A stretch of DNA of 44,798 bases from Bacteroidaceae bacterium (GCA_024398535.1 JAKSIY010000006.1:1-44798); one strand, 5' to 3'; positions 6,481-15,940 are shown, numbered from the stretch's first letter. Notes: generated by a model not told the origin, from the letters alone. Program-made: numbers and translations.

Positions 6481-8508
6481 ATGAGAAAGTTATTTCTGCC
6501 GTTGATGGCAGTAGCAATGATGGTTTCATGTAATAATGGAAAATCAGAGATGGGAGTGAAATTGGAGAATCTTGACACAACAGCAGTACCTGGAGATGAT
6601 TTCTTCCAGTTTGCAACAGGTGGATGGAATGCTGCTCATCCTCTGACTGATGAGTATTCGCGATTCGGCAGTTTTGACAAGCTTGCAGAGGACAACAGAG
6701 AGCAGCTCAAGGGTATCATTGATGAGGTGGTTTCTGCAAAGAATGAGTTCGGAACAAACAGACAGAAGATTGCTGACCTGTACAATATGGTTCTGGATAC
6801 AGTCCGCAGGGATGCTGAGGGACTGGCCCCGGTAAAGCCATATATGGACCGTCTTGAGGCAATCAGCAGCCGTGAGGAGATCATGCCGATGATGATCCAG
6901 TATGATGTTGATGGTCTTGGAGGTGGCTATTTCGGTTTCTACATTGGAGCTGACATGATGGACAGCAAGTCAAATATTATCGGCATCGGCCAGGGTGGCC
7001 TGGGTCTGGGTCAGAAGGAGTATTATACTGATGACGATGAGGCTACCAGGAACATCCGTGAGGCTTACTGGAAGCACATTGTACGCATGTTCACCCTGTT
7101 TGGCTTTGATGAGGCTACGGCAGAGAACAAGATGCAGAGCGTAAAGATGATTGAGAACAGGATTGCTGACAAGTCCTATACAAAGGTTCAGCAGCGTGAT
7201 CCTGCTGCAAACTATCACAAGATGACTTTTGCTGAACTGCAGAAGGAGTTTGCTGGCATCGATTGGGAGAAGTATTTTGCTGGCTATGGCATCAAGGATG
7301 TTGACGTTGTCGATATGAATCAGCCTGAGCCTATCCATGAGGTTGAGAAGATTCTTGCAGAGGTTTCCGTTGAGGACCAGAAGGCTTATATGGAGTGGCA
7401 GCTGATCAGTTCCTGCACTGGCCGTCTGACTACAGAGATTGAGAACGCAAACTTTGATTTTGCAGGAAAGGTGCTTTCCGGAACAAAGGAGCAGCAGCCT
7501 AGATGGAAGCGTGCAACTGGTGCCGTAAGCGGTCTGCTTGGTGAGGCTATCGGACAGCTCTACGTTGAGAAGTACTTCCCGGCAGAAGCTAAGGAGCGTA
7601 TGGTGACTCTTGTAAAGAATCTGCAGGTTGCTCTTGGTCAGAGAATTGACGAACAGGAGTGGATGAGTCCTGAGACCAAGAAGGCTGCCCACGAGAAACT
7701 GGATGCTTTCTATGTGAAGATTGGTTATCCGGATGAGTGGAAGGATTATTCAAAGCTTGTGATTGATCCTGAGAAGAGCTACTTTGAGAATATGATAGGT
7801 GTAAGCCACTATATGCTGGCTGACATGATTGAACGCAAGTACAAGAAGCCGGTTGACAACACTGAGTGGCACATGACTCCTCAGACAGTGAATGCATATT
7901 ACAACCCGACTACCAATGAGATCTGTTTCCCTGCCGGTATCCTTCAGTATCCTTTCTTTGACATGAATGCTGACGATGCCTTCAACTACGGTGCTATCGG
8001 TGTCGTAATCGGTCATGAGATGACCCATGGATTTGATGACCAGGGCCGTCAGTTTGACAAGGATGGTAATTTTGCAGACTGGTGGGCCGAGGGCGATGCT
8101 GACAAGTTCACTGAGCGTGCCCAGGTGCTGGTTGATCATTTTGATGCCATCAAGGTTCTGCCTGACCTGAACGGTAACGGTTCGCTGACACTTGGTGAGA
8201 ACCTGGCTGATCACGGAGGTCTGATGGTTGCATACCAGGCTTATAAGAATGCTACTGCTGACGCTCCACTCAAGGACATTGAGGGCTTTACTGCTGACCA
8301 GCGTTTCTTCATGGCATATTCTGGCGTATGGGCCGGCAATATCCGCGATGAGGAAATCCGCCGTAGGACAAAGACTGACCCACACTCTTTGGGCCGTTAC
8401 AGAATCAATGGAACCCTGCCGCATATCGATGCCTGGTATGAGGCATTTGGCGTGACTCCGGATAATAAATTGTATATAGAGCCAGAGAAGAGAGCACATA
8501 TCTGGTAA
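6481..8508 (+). CDS. M13-family zinc metallopeptidase lipoprotein (copy 1)
   Basis: A 675-residue neprilysin/PepO-type endopeptidase. The N-terminus has a lipoprotein signal with lipobox MVSC, so it should be anchored in a membrane and act outside the cytoplasm on short peptides. The M13_N helical domain covers about residues 40-430. The catalytic domain carries HEMTH at residues 512-516 (zinc ligands His512 and His516) and the third ligand Glu573 in ENLADHGG. The family substrate-binding motif NAYYNPTTNEICFPAGI and the C-terminal motif ending EKRAHIW are present. The next gene is a full-length paralogue of exactly the same length, 12 bp downstream. Confidence 0.95.
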   Translation: MRKLFLPLMAVAMMVSCNNGKSEMGVKLENLDTTAVPGDDFFQFATGGWNAAHPLTDEYSRFGSFDKLAEDNREQLKGIIDEVVSAKNEFGTNRQKIADLYNMVLDTVRRDAEGLAPVKPYMDRLEAISSREEIMPMMIQYDVDGLGGGYFGFYIGADMMDSKSNIIGIGQGGLGLGQKEYYTDDDEATRNIREAYWKHIVRMFTLFGFDEATAENKMQSVKMIENRIADKSYTKVQQRDPAANYHKMTFAELQKEFAGIDWEKYFAGYGIKDVDVVDMNQPEPIHEVEKILAEVSVEDQKAYMEWQLISSCTGRLTTEIENANFDFAGKVLSGTKEQQPRWKRATGAVSGLLGEAIGQLYVEKYFPAEAKERMVTLVKNLQVALGQRIDEQEWMSPETKKAAHEKLDAFYVKIGYPDEWKDYSKLVIDPEKSYFENMIGVSHYMLADMIERKYKKPVDNTEWHMTPQTVNAYYNPTTNEICFPAGILQYPFFDMNADDAFNYGAIGVVIGHEMTHGFDDQGRQFDKDGNFADWWAEGDADKFTERAQVLVDHFDAIKVLPDLNGNGSLTLGENLADHGGLMVAYQAYKNATADAPLKDIEGFTADQRFFMAYSGVWAGNIRDEEIRRRTKTDPHSLGRYRINGTLPHIDAWYEAFGVTPDNKLYIEPEKRAHIW

Positions 8509-8520
8509 AGATTGACAGAA

Positions 8521-10548
8521 ATGAAGAGAATTACAATATTTGCAATGACTATGGCAATGTGCATGGCCGGATGTAAGGAGAAGGATAATACTGCAGGCAT
8601 CAGTCTGGATAACATGAACCAGAGTGTAAAGCCTGGTGACAACTTCTATCAGTATGCTGCAGGTGGCTGGATGGCATCACATCCTCTGACTGATGAGTAT
8701 TCAAGCTTTGGAAGTTTTGACGAACTTGCAGAACTGAACCGTCAGCAGTTGAAGGATCTGATAGATGGCATAGTATCTGCAGACAATGTAAAGGGTACCA
8801 ATGCCCAGAAGATTGCAGACCTGTATAATCTTGTAATGGATACCACACGCAGGAACCAGGAGGGACTGGAACCTATCAAGCCGGTTCTTGCAAGAATCAA
8901 TGCCATTTCAGAGCGTTCCCAGCTTCTTCCAGAAATGGTTGAGCTTGATCCGTATGGTGTTGCCGGTTACTTTGGCGTGGGTATTGGTCCTGACATGATG
9001 GATAGCAGGACCAATATCGTGAGCATCGGTCAGGGTGGTCTTTCCCTGGGCTCAAAGGAGTATTATTTTGACCAGGATGAGCAGACTGCTGCCATACGTG
9101 AAGCATTCAGGAAACACATTGTCAGAATGTTCATGCTGGTTGGATATGACGAGCCGGTTGCTACGGCCAAGATGGAGGCTATCTGGGCCATTGAAATGAG
9201 AATAGCAGAGAAGTCATACGATAATGTCCAGCAGCGTGATCCTATGGCAAACTACCACAAGATGAGCATCGACCAGCTCAAGTCTGATTTCAGCGGCATC
9301 GACTGGGATATGTTCTTTAACAAGGTAGGTCTGGTTGGGGTTGACACTGTTGATGTGGGTCAGCCTGAACCTATTCATGAGGTTGAAAAGATTCTGGCAG
9401 AGGTTTCCGTTGAGGACCAGAAGTCTCTTATGGAGTGGCAGGTGATTGATGCATCGGCAAGCAAGCTTACAACTGAGCTTGATGAGGCCAATTTTGATTT
9501 CTATGGCCGTACAATGAGCGGACAGCAGGAACAGAAGCCTCTGTGGAAACGTGCTACAAGTTCAGTAAGCGGGACTCTGGGTGAGGCCATCGGTGAACTG
9601 TACGCAGAGAAGTATTTCCCTGCTGCAGCCAAGGAACGTATGGTTCAGCTGGTGAAGAACCTGCAGGTTGCACTTGGTCAGCGCATAGATGAGCAGGAGT
9701 GGATGAGTCCTGAGACAAAGGCCGTTGCACATGAGAAATTGGATGCGTTCTATGTGAAGATTGGCTATCCTGACAAGTGGAGAGATTACTCCGGTCTTGT
9801 GATTGACCCTTCAAAGACTCTTTATGAAAACTCTGTAGAGATCAGCAAGTTCTTCTGGAATGACATGGTTGCACGCAAGTACAAGAAGCCTGTTGATATC
9901 ACTGAGTGGCATATGACCCCGCAGACCGTCAATGCATACTACAATCCTACTACCAACGAAATCTGTTTCCCTGCCGGTATTCTTCAGCCACCATTCTTTG
10001 ACATGAATGCTGACGATGCCTACAACTATGGCGCCATTGGCGTGGTGATAGGTCATGAGATGACTCACGGCTTTGATGACCAGGGCCGTCAGTTTGACAA
10101 GAATGGTAATCTGACTGATTGGTGGGCTGAGGGCGATGCCGACAAGTTCCAGGAGCGTGCCCAGGTAATCGTTGACCATTTCAGCGGTATTGAAGTCCTT
10201 CCGGGAATCAATGCCAACGGCTCCCTTACTTTGGGTGAGAATATTGCTGACCATGGTGGCCTGATGGTTTCATTCCAGGCTTTCCAGAATGCAACCGCCG
10301 GTTCTGAGAAGGAGGTTAAGCTGGGATTCACCCCAGAGCAGAGATTCTTCCTGTCTTACGCAGGAATCTGGGCTGAGAACAACCGTGACGAGTATGCACT
10401 GCAGCTGACCAAGAGTGATCCTCATTCTCTTGGCAAGAACCGCGTGAATGGTACTCTTCCCCACATAGATGCCTGGTATGATGCATTTGGCGTGCAGCCT
10501 GATGATTCTCTGTACCTGAGCCCAGAGAAGAGAGCCAGAATATGGTAA
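8521..10548 (+). CDS. M13-family zinc metallopeptidase lipoprotein (copy 2)
   Basis: A second 675-residue M13 peptidase with lipobox MAGC near residue 18. It has HEMTH at residues 512-516, the same positions as copy 1, plus ENIADHGG and the shared ending EKRARIW. I chose the ATG at 8521 over a TTG at 8512 because it gives the same length as copy 1. The two copies align without gaps as far as I can see by eye, with nearly identical blocks such as EPIHEVEKILAEVSVEDQK and LQVALGQRIDEQEWMSPET. They differ most in the N-terminal 30 residues and around residues 285-300. This is a tandem duplication. Differences in the M13_N domain would alter the substrate-gating cavity, so slightly different peptide preferences are plausible. 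Confidence 0.95.
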   Translation: MKRITIFAMTMAMCMAGCKEKDNTAGISLDNMNQSVKPGDNFYQYAAGGWMASHPLTDEYSSFGSFDELAELNRQQLKDLIDGIVSADNVKGTNAQKIADLYNLVMDTTRRNQEGLEPIKPVLARINAISERSQLLPEMVELDPYGVAGYFGVGIGPDMMDSRTNIVSIGQGGLSLGSKEYYFDQDEQTAAIREAFRKHIVRMFMLVGYDEPVATAKMEAIWAIEMRIAEKSYDNVQQRDPMANYHKMSIDQLKSDFSGIDWDMFFNKVGLVGVDTVDVGQPEPIHEVEKILAEVSVEDQKSLMEWQVIDASASKLTTELDEANFDFYGRTMSGQQEQKPLWKRATSSVSGTLGEAIGELYAEKYFPAAAKERMVQLVKNLQVALGQRIDEQEWMSPETKAVAHEKLDAFYVKIGYPDKWRDYSGLVIDPSKTLYENSVEISKFFWNDMVARKYKKPVDITEWHMTPQTVNAYYNPTTNEICFPAGILQPPFFDMNADDAYNYGAIGVVIGHEMTHGFDDQGRQFDKNGNLTDWWAEGDADKFQERAQVIVDHFSGIEVLPGINANGSLTLGENIADHGGLMVSFQAFQNATAGSEKEVKLGFTPEQRFFLSYAGIWAENNRDEYALQLTKSDPHSLGKNRVNGTLPHIDAWYDAFGVQPDDSLYLSPEKRARIW

Positions 10549-10579
10549 TTTGAGTTTAACGTAAAAAGAAATAATCCAG

Positions 10580-11497
10580 ATGCCTTTAAAACTTCCGGAC
10601 AAACTACCGGCAATTGAGATACTGAAGGAGGAGAACATCTTTGTGATGGATTCGTCCAGGGCATCGCAGCAGGATATCAGGCCGCTGCGCATTGCCATAC
10701 TGAATCTGATGCCGATCAAGATTACGACAGAGACAGATTTGATTAGACTGTTGTCAAATACCCCTTTGCAGATTGAACTCAAGTTCATGAAGGTAAAGAG
10801 CCATACTTCAAAGAACACTCCGGTAGAGCACATGCAGGTGTTCTACGAGGATTTTGACCTTATGAAGAATGAGAAGTTTGACGGCTTCATAGTGACAGGT
10901 GCACCTGTGGAGCAGATGAATTATGAGGATGTCGTTTATTGGGAGGAGTTGAAGGAAATCTTTAATTGGGCAAGGACTCATGTAACATCGACCATGTATA
11001 TATGCTGGGCCGCCCAGGCTGCCCTGTATCATTTTTTCGGTGTTCCAAAGTACCCTCTTGACAAGAAGATGTTCGGCATATTCCCACATACCACCTGCGG
11101 TGACAGACTGCCTATCTTCAGAGGTTTTGATGACGTGTTCTTTGCTCCTCACAGCCGTCACTCTGAGGTCAGGAAGGAAGATATTCTGAAGGTACCTGAA
11201 CTGAAGCTTCTTTCTGAGTCGGAAGAGGCAGGAGTTTTCATGGCCCAGGCGCGTGAAGGCAGGGAAATATTCATTACCGGTCATTTTGAATACTCACCAT
11301 ATACCCTGGATACAGAGTACAGACGAGACCTTGGAAAGGGACTTCCAATTGATGTCCCAAAGCATTACTACAAGGATAATGACCCGGAAAAGGGCCCTGT
11401 TGACCGCTGGAGGGCTCATGCCAACCTGCTTTATGCAAACTGGCTGAATTACTACGTATATCAGGCAACTCCATATAAACTTTCAGAAATCAATTAG
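10580..11497 (+). CDS. metA: Homoserine O-acyltransferase (predicted acetyl-CoA type)
   Basis: A 305-residue MetA, which acylates homoserine in the first committed step of methionine synthesis. The numbering matches the family exactly: nucleophile Cys142 (YICWAAQ), His235 and Glu237 (TGHFEYSPY). The donor-specificity position 111 is Glu (TGAPVEQMNYED). In the characterised family, Glu111 goes with acetyl-CoA and Gly111 with succinyl-CoA, so I predict homoserine O-acetyltransferase even though automatic annotation usually says succinyltransferase. It starts 31 bp after the second M13 gene, and its TAG stop shares a base with the GTG start of the U32 gene. I see no S-adenosylmethionine riboswitch in the short upstream gap. 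Confidence 0.95.
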   Translation: MPLKLPDKLPAIEILKEENIFVMDSSRASQQDIRPLRIAILNLMPIKITTETDLIRLLSNTPLQIELKFMKVKSHTSKNTPVEHMQVFYEDFDLMKNEKFDGFIVTGAPVEQMNYEDVVYWEELKEIFNWARTHVTSTMYICWAAQAALYHFFGVPKYPLDKKMFGIFPHTTCGDRLPIFRGFDDVFFAPHSRHSEVRKEDILKVPELKLLSESEEAGVFMAQAREGREIFITGHFEYSPYTLDTEYRRDLGKGLPIDVPKHYYKDNDPEKGPVDRWRAHANLLYANWLNYYVYQATPYKLSEIN

Positions 11498-13347
11498 TGA
11501 AAGAACAGAGGTCAGTTGAACTTCTTGCTCCTGCCCGGAATCTTGAGACAGGTATTGAAGCAATAAGACATGGTGCCGATGCCGTGTACATCGGTGCGTC
11601 CCGGTTCGGTGCCAGGGCCGCAGCAGGAAACAGCGTTGAGGATATCTCAGCGCTGGTTCGTTTTGCCCATACATACTGGGCACGTGTCTTTGTGACAGTC
11701 AATACAATCCTTGAAGATGCAGAACTGAAGGAGACGGAGAAACTCATCTGGGAACTGTACGGTGCAGGTGTCGATGCCATTCTGGTTCAGGATATGGCTG
11801 TACTCAGGATGAACCTTCCTCCGATAGCACTGCATGCCAGTACGCAGATGGACGTCAGGACTGTTGAAAAGGTACGTTTCCTTGCCGGTTGCGGTTTCAG
11901 CAGGGTTGTCCTGGCAAGAGAACTGTCTCTGGACCAGATACGCGAAATTCACGATGCCTGTCCTGATGTTGAACTTGAATGCTTTGTGCATGGCGCATTG
12001 TGTGTAAGTTACAGTGGTCAGTGCTATGCCAGTCAGTGCTGTTTTGGAAGAAGCGCAAACCGGGGTGAATGCGCCCAGTTCTGCAGGCTTCCTTTTGACC
12101 TTGTGGATTCAGAGGGTAAGGTTGCTGTAAGACAGAAGCATCTTCTGTCCCTGAAGGACATGAACCGCATGGATTATCTGGAGCAGATGATGGATGCTGG
12201 TGTAGTCTCAATGAAGATTGAGGGCCGTCTTAAGGAGACGGGGTATGTGAAAAACGTGGTTGCGGCATACAGCACGCGTCTGAATGAGATAATCCGTGGA
12301 AGAGATGACCTGAGGCGCGCATCGACCGGAGTATGTACCTATTCGTTTGCTCCTGATGTAAGGAAGAGTTTCAACCGTCAGTTTACTGGTTATTTCATTG
12401 ACGGCAAGAGACATGACGATCACAATATTGATACCCCGAAGGCCGTCGGAATGCCAATGGGACAGGTGCTCAGACATGGACCGGGATGGATGGACGTTTC
12501 CTCGGTGGAACCGTTTCATAACGGCGATGGAATCTGCTTCTCTGGAATAGATGGTACTCTCAGGGGATACAGGGTGAACAGGGTTGACGGCAGGAGAATC
12601 TTCCTGCATTCCTCACAGGAGGAATTAAGGTCAGGACGTCCTGTCGTACAGGCAGGAACTACTGTGTTTAGGAACTCAGATACGGAATTTGACCGGATGT
12701 TGGCAAAAGAGTCTGCTGACAGAAAGATACATGTGTCGGTCTCAATTTCAGAAATCCGTGATGGATACGTTCTTGAGATGACGGATTCTGACGGTGTTTC
12801 CGTAATCGTTGAAACCCATACGGAAAAGCAGGATGCCCGAACTCCGCAGGATGCCAACATAAGAAATCAGCTGGGAAAGCTGGGAAACACCTGTTTCAAG
12901 GCAACTCTGCTGGATGTCAGGCTGCAAGGAGAGAGATTCATTCCATCATCCCTGCTGGCCGATATGAGACGCCAGGCAGTAGCTGAACTGGAAAATAAAC
13001 GTATTCAGGATGTTGTCCCTCTTGAGGTCGGAAAAAGGACTCAGAGTGTTCAGTACCCTAAGAGGGAACTGTCCTATCTGGGTAATGTCATGAACCATGA
13101 GGCAAGGGCTTTCTATCTGGAACATGGGGTTGAGAGGGTAGGCTGGGCTTATGAGAAACAGCCTGTCCATGGCGCTCCGGTAATGTTCTGCAGGCACTGT
13201 GTCAGGTATGCCCTTGGCTGGTGTCCGAAGCATCAGAAGGCTCAGACCCAATACAGGGAGCCATTCTTTCTGAGGAGTTCTGACGGAAGGGAATTCCAGC
13301 TCTCCTTTGACTGCCGGAACTGTCAGATGACTGTGCTGGAGCCATAG
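11497..13347 (+). CDS. U32-family peptidase / RlhA-like RNA hydroxylation protein
   Basis: A 616-residue member of the U32 family. The start is GTG, overlapping the metA stop by one base, so the two are probably translationally coupled. The U32 core has the strand motif LLAPARNLE, then DAVYIGASRFGAR, and the signature ECFVHGALCVSYSGQC with Cys169 and Cys176, followed by Cys181, 182, 192 and 196. In E. coli the relatives RlhA and TrhP hydroxylate C2501 of 23S rRNA and U34 of tRNA; true peptidase activity is poorly supported. The length and C-terminal domain resemble RlhA. The end holds a pair of CxxC motifs (Cys565/568 and Cys606/609), probably a zinc ribbon. Role in RNA modification is inferred from the family. 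Confidence 0.85.
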   Translation: MKEQRSVELLAPARNLETGIEAIRHGADAVYIGASRFGARAAAGNSVEDISALVRFAHTYWARVFVTVNTILEDAELKETEKLIWELYGAGVDAILVQDMAVLRMNLPPIALHASTQMDVRTVEKVRFLAGCGFSRVVLARELSLDQIREIHDACPDVELECFVHGALCVSYSGQCYASQCCFGRSANRGECAQFCRLPFDLVDSEGKVAVRQKHLLSLKDMNRMDYLEQMMDAGVVSMKIEGRLKETGYVKNVVAAYSTRLNEIIRGRDDLRRASTGVCTYSFAPDVRKSFNRQFTGYFIDGKRHDDHNIDTPKAVGMPMGQVLRHGPGWMDVSSVEPFHNGDGICFSGIDGTLRGYRVNRVDGRRIFLHSSQEELRSGRPVVQAGTTVFRNSDTEFDRMLAKESADRKIHVSVSISEIRDGYVLEMTDSDGVSVIVETHTEKQDARTPQDANIRNQLGKLGNTCFKATLLDVRLQGERFIPSSLLADMRRQAVAELENKRIQDVVPLEVGKRTQSVQYPKRELSYLGNVMNHEARAFYLEHGVERVGWAYEKQPVHGAPVMFCRHCVRYALGWCPKHQKAQTQYREPFFLRSSDGREFQLSFDCRNCQMTVLEP

Positions 13348-13351
13348 GAAA

Positions 13352-15907
13352 TCAGTGCAGTGTCAGGTATTTCTTTCCTCCCCTGATGGTGATGACTCCT
13401 AAAGAAATCTCCTTCTTTTGTTTGTCTGCAGGAATCAATACGATTCCATCTGTTGGATCCGCGTCATCAAGTCTTGAGAAATCAAACGGATTGTCTGTTA
13501 TGTCTTCACAGAGGAGTCCTGTTGCAATGGCCCAATGTACGGTGTTCTGGTGAATCGTGTTTTCGCAACTCAATGGAGAGTATCTCTGGCTGAACCAGCG
13601 CTCATGTCCTGGCCATGCCGTGGCAGAATTGTCTATTGGTGTAGGATTGTTCTGAATTGCCGGATATGTTGACAGCATTGCCCATTCATTGCTCCACCAT
13701 CCCTGATTCTGGCCTTTTCCTGGGTCAAGAATCTTGTCCTGACGCCATGGACCGTATGGAGAGAATCCCGGAACTTCACGCTCCTCTTTTGCCGTGTTGT
13801 ACCAGGAATCCATGTGAAAGATGCCTGTCACATATCTACGGTCCCTGTTCGCAAGTTCTGACTTCTCTGCGGTGAACCAGATCATGTTCAGAGGATTGGT
13901 TCCCATGAAGTAGTCAACGGTTGTCATTGCATCACTCAGGGATTCAGCATCTCCGTTTATCCTGTAATCCGCCAGAGCATCTATCACGAGTGGAGTCGTG
14001 CTCTGGCCCACGAGCATCGGCATGTAGATGTTGCCTCCCCATCTGCAGCCTCTCTTCCTTGCAGCGTCCGATACATTGGTGTCTGCTGTCTTTGCTACTG
14101 CTTTCTTCAGGATTGCTCTGACATTGCTGTCCTGGCGGACTGGATTCTGAAGGAGATATGAATAGACAGACAGCCTGGCATCCTCTGAGAGAGCAGTCGT
14201 AGCCTGAATACTTCTGGAATAGGACAGGAAGATATCGTGGTATTTCTGGTCTGGACTGAGCTTGTATAGGTTGGCAGCAGCATAAGCCCTGGAATCCTTC
14301 AGGCTGATTGCTGCATACTGTGAATTCTCGTCGCCCTGTCTTGTGTTTGCCGATGCCCATTCAAAAGCCTCTTCTGCCTCTTTCTTCCAGTCAATTCCAG
14401 TAGGACAGCTCTTGCCGGACAGTTTCAGCAGATAGGCATATTCTGCTGCCAGTCCGCAGTACATATAGGTGCTCATTGGGTCTTCACCGAATACATACCA
14501 GGTTCTTTTGTCTCCCCAACTGCCATTCGTTGTATTGCTACTGTTCATGTCTTCTCCCCAGTAATCACCGCATACACGGCTGCTTACTCCTCCGGTGCCG
14601 TAACCTGCATCCATGATGGCGTGCCTGGTCCGGTGAAGGTATTCAATCAGCCATCTTGCCTCATCAAGTATATCCGGTATGCCATTGTTCTTGCCTGGAA
14701 TGTCCAGCTCGCTGTCAATGAATTTTTCTGGAGCCATCTCATAGACCAGCATCAGTAGTGCCGGTATCCTGAGGTGTGAGGGATATCCATCCCAGTCGCC
14801 CGCGTCCTGATACCATCCCCATGTGTCAATAGTACCTTTGTCAGATGCTTCAACCAGTTTCCTGATGGATTCTGCGTCACCTCCATCGGTCTGTGTGTCG
14901 CATGCCCTTACCGTGGTGTAACGCAGTTTCCCTTTGAAACCGGCTGTTGTCTCTGGATTGTGCGGTGCCGGTCTTGTGAATTCCGTGTACTCTGCAGTCA
15001 GTTCAATTCCGCTTCGGTTATGATACAGACCACGTGCAGTGGTCCTGAAGGGTGCTCGGTAGATGTCCGTACCGATTTCAAAAGGGAAGGAACTACCGAT
15101 GCCATCGACTACCAGTCTGTATCTTCCGGGTGTTGTGAATGAGGAGAAGTCACATTCATACACTTCTGCTCCAAGGAAATTGTCATTTGGAGTCTCATTC
15201 TTCTGGTAGGTCTCCCTGTTCGTGGCAGTTGCACGGAATGTTGTTGTGCCTTGGAAAACAGTAGCACCGCTCTGGCAATCTTCCAGACGGAAACCAGTTC
15301 CTGCATATTCTGACAGATTCAGTCCACCCTTGTCACCCATCCAGTGATAGACGTATCCATACTTCTTCCGGGCATCGGGCAGATATCCTACCTGGTTCAC
15401 ATGAATGGCTTCACTTCTCAGTTCGGACTCGTTGAAGACGAAAGAAAATGAGTTCTTGCCCGTTGCCAGTGTGCCTGTGTCCAATGTGTAATTCTTGCCA
15501 TGCTGCATTCCGGAAGGCAGAAAAAGATAAATCCAATGCTCCTGAGCCCATGACTTGCTCTGCCAGTCTGGGGTCCAGATAGAGCTCATGGTAAAATCTG
15601 TCCCTTTTGACTTGCGGCCCACGTCAGAAGGATTCCTGGCTTCTGCATAGTTTGTATCATCAGTGCTGGTAATAGTATAGCAAGTGGCTGTGCCTGCTCT
15701 TGATACGTTAAGTGGTGAACTCTTCAGCACGTCAGAGTTTCTGTTCTCTCCCAACTTGTGGTGGATGACTTTGCCGTCATCAAAATGAACCATGATAATC
15801 CGGTCCGTCAGTGGAAGTACCTCAATGATATCTGATGCTTGAGTTGCGGGGCAGATTGCTGAACCAAGCAAAAATGCCCATAAATGGTTTCTGAGGATAG
15901 TCTTCAT
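13352..15907 (-). CDS. Secreted glycoside hydrolase family 9 (cellulase-type)
   Basis: An 851-residue secreted protein. A signal peptide of about 24 residues is followed by a beta-rich N-terminal region (about 25-165) that I do not recognise. A CelD_N immunoglobulin-like domain follows (about 166-280, starting IHVNQVGYLPDARKKYGY), then the GH9 (alpha/alpha)6 domain from about 285. The catalytic Asp pair lies in DAGDWD (residues 368-373); the acid Glu is probably Glu782 in CENTIHQN. GH9 enzymes are mostly endo-acting on beta-1,4-glucans, including cellulose, mixed-linkage glucan and xyloglucan. The true start is MKTILRNHLW; an upstream in-frame extension of 105 codons runs antisense through pnuC and is rejected. 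No SusC/SusD genes are nearby, so it is a stand-alone enzyme here. Confidence 0.9.
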   Translation of the reverse strand: MKTILRNHLWAFLLGSAICPATQASDIIEVLPLTDRIIMVHFDDGKVIHHKLGENRNSDVLKSSPLNVSRAGTATCYTITSTDDTNYAEARNPSDVGRKSKGTDFTMSSIWTPDWQSKSWAQEHWIYLFLPSGMQHGKNYTLDTGTLATGKNSFSFVFNESELRSEAIHVNQVGYLPDARKKYGYVYHWMGDKGGLNLSEYAGTGFRLEDCQSGATVFQGTTTFRATATNRETYQKNETPNDNFLGAEVYECDFSSFTTPGRYRLVVDGIGSSFPFEIGTDIYRAPFRTTARGLYHNRSGIELTAEYTEFTRPAPHNPETTAGFKGKLRYTTVRACDTQTDGGDAESIRKLVEASDKGTIDTWGWYQDAGDWDGYPSHLRIPALLMLVYEMAPEKFIDSELDIPGKNNGIPDILDEARWLIEYLHRTRHAIMDAGYGTGGVSSRVCGDYWGEDMNSSNTTNGSWGDKRTWYVFGEDPMSTYMYCGLAAEYAYLLKLSGKSCPTGIDWKKEAEEAFEWASANTRQGDENSQYAAISLKDSRAYAAANLYKLSPDQKYHDIFLSYSRSIQATTALSEDARLSVYSYLLQNPVRQDSNVRAILKKAVAKTADTNVSDAARKRGCRWGGNIYMPMLVGQSTTPLVIDALADYRINGDAESLSDAMTTVDYFMGTNPLNMIWFTAEKSELANRDRRYVTGIFHMDSWYNTAKEEREVPGFSPYGPWRQDKILDPGKGQNQGWWSNEWAMLSTYPAIQNNPTPIDNSATAWPGHERWFSQRYSPLSCENTIHQNTVHWAIATGLLCEDITDNPFDFSRLDDADPTDGIVLIPADKQKKEISLGVITIRGGKKYLTLH

Positions 15908-15912
15908 AGCCC

Positions 15913-15920
15913 CAAAGTTA
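15913..15920 (-). promoter_or_regulatory. -7 element for the GH9 gene (near-leaderless)
   Basis: The minus strand reads TAACTTTG only 5 nt before the start codon at 15907. Transcription would begin within a couple of bases of the ATG. No better match lies further upstream. Confidence 0.5.
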
Positions 15921-15932
15921 ATAATTATTGTG

Positions 15933-15940
15933 TACTTTTG
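15933..15940 (+). promoter_or_regulatory. -7 element for pnuC
   Basis: TACTTTTG lies 24 nt before the chosen ATG at 15965. It is separated by 12 bp from the opposing GH9 element, so the two polymerases would compete for the same DNA. Confidence 0.6.

Noticed and set aside
6970-8499. Long antisense frames under the first M13 peptidase gene
   Set aside because: Their translations are rich in Leu, Ser and Cys without motifs and lie wholly within a clear M13 gene; they are coding shadows.
10549-10579. Possible S-adenosylmethionine riboswitch ahead of metA
   Set aside because: Only 31 bp separate metA from the previous gene, too short for any known class.
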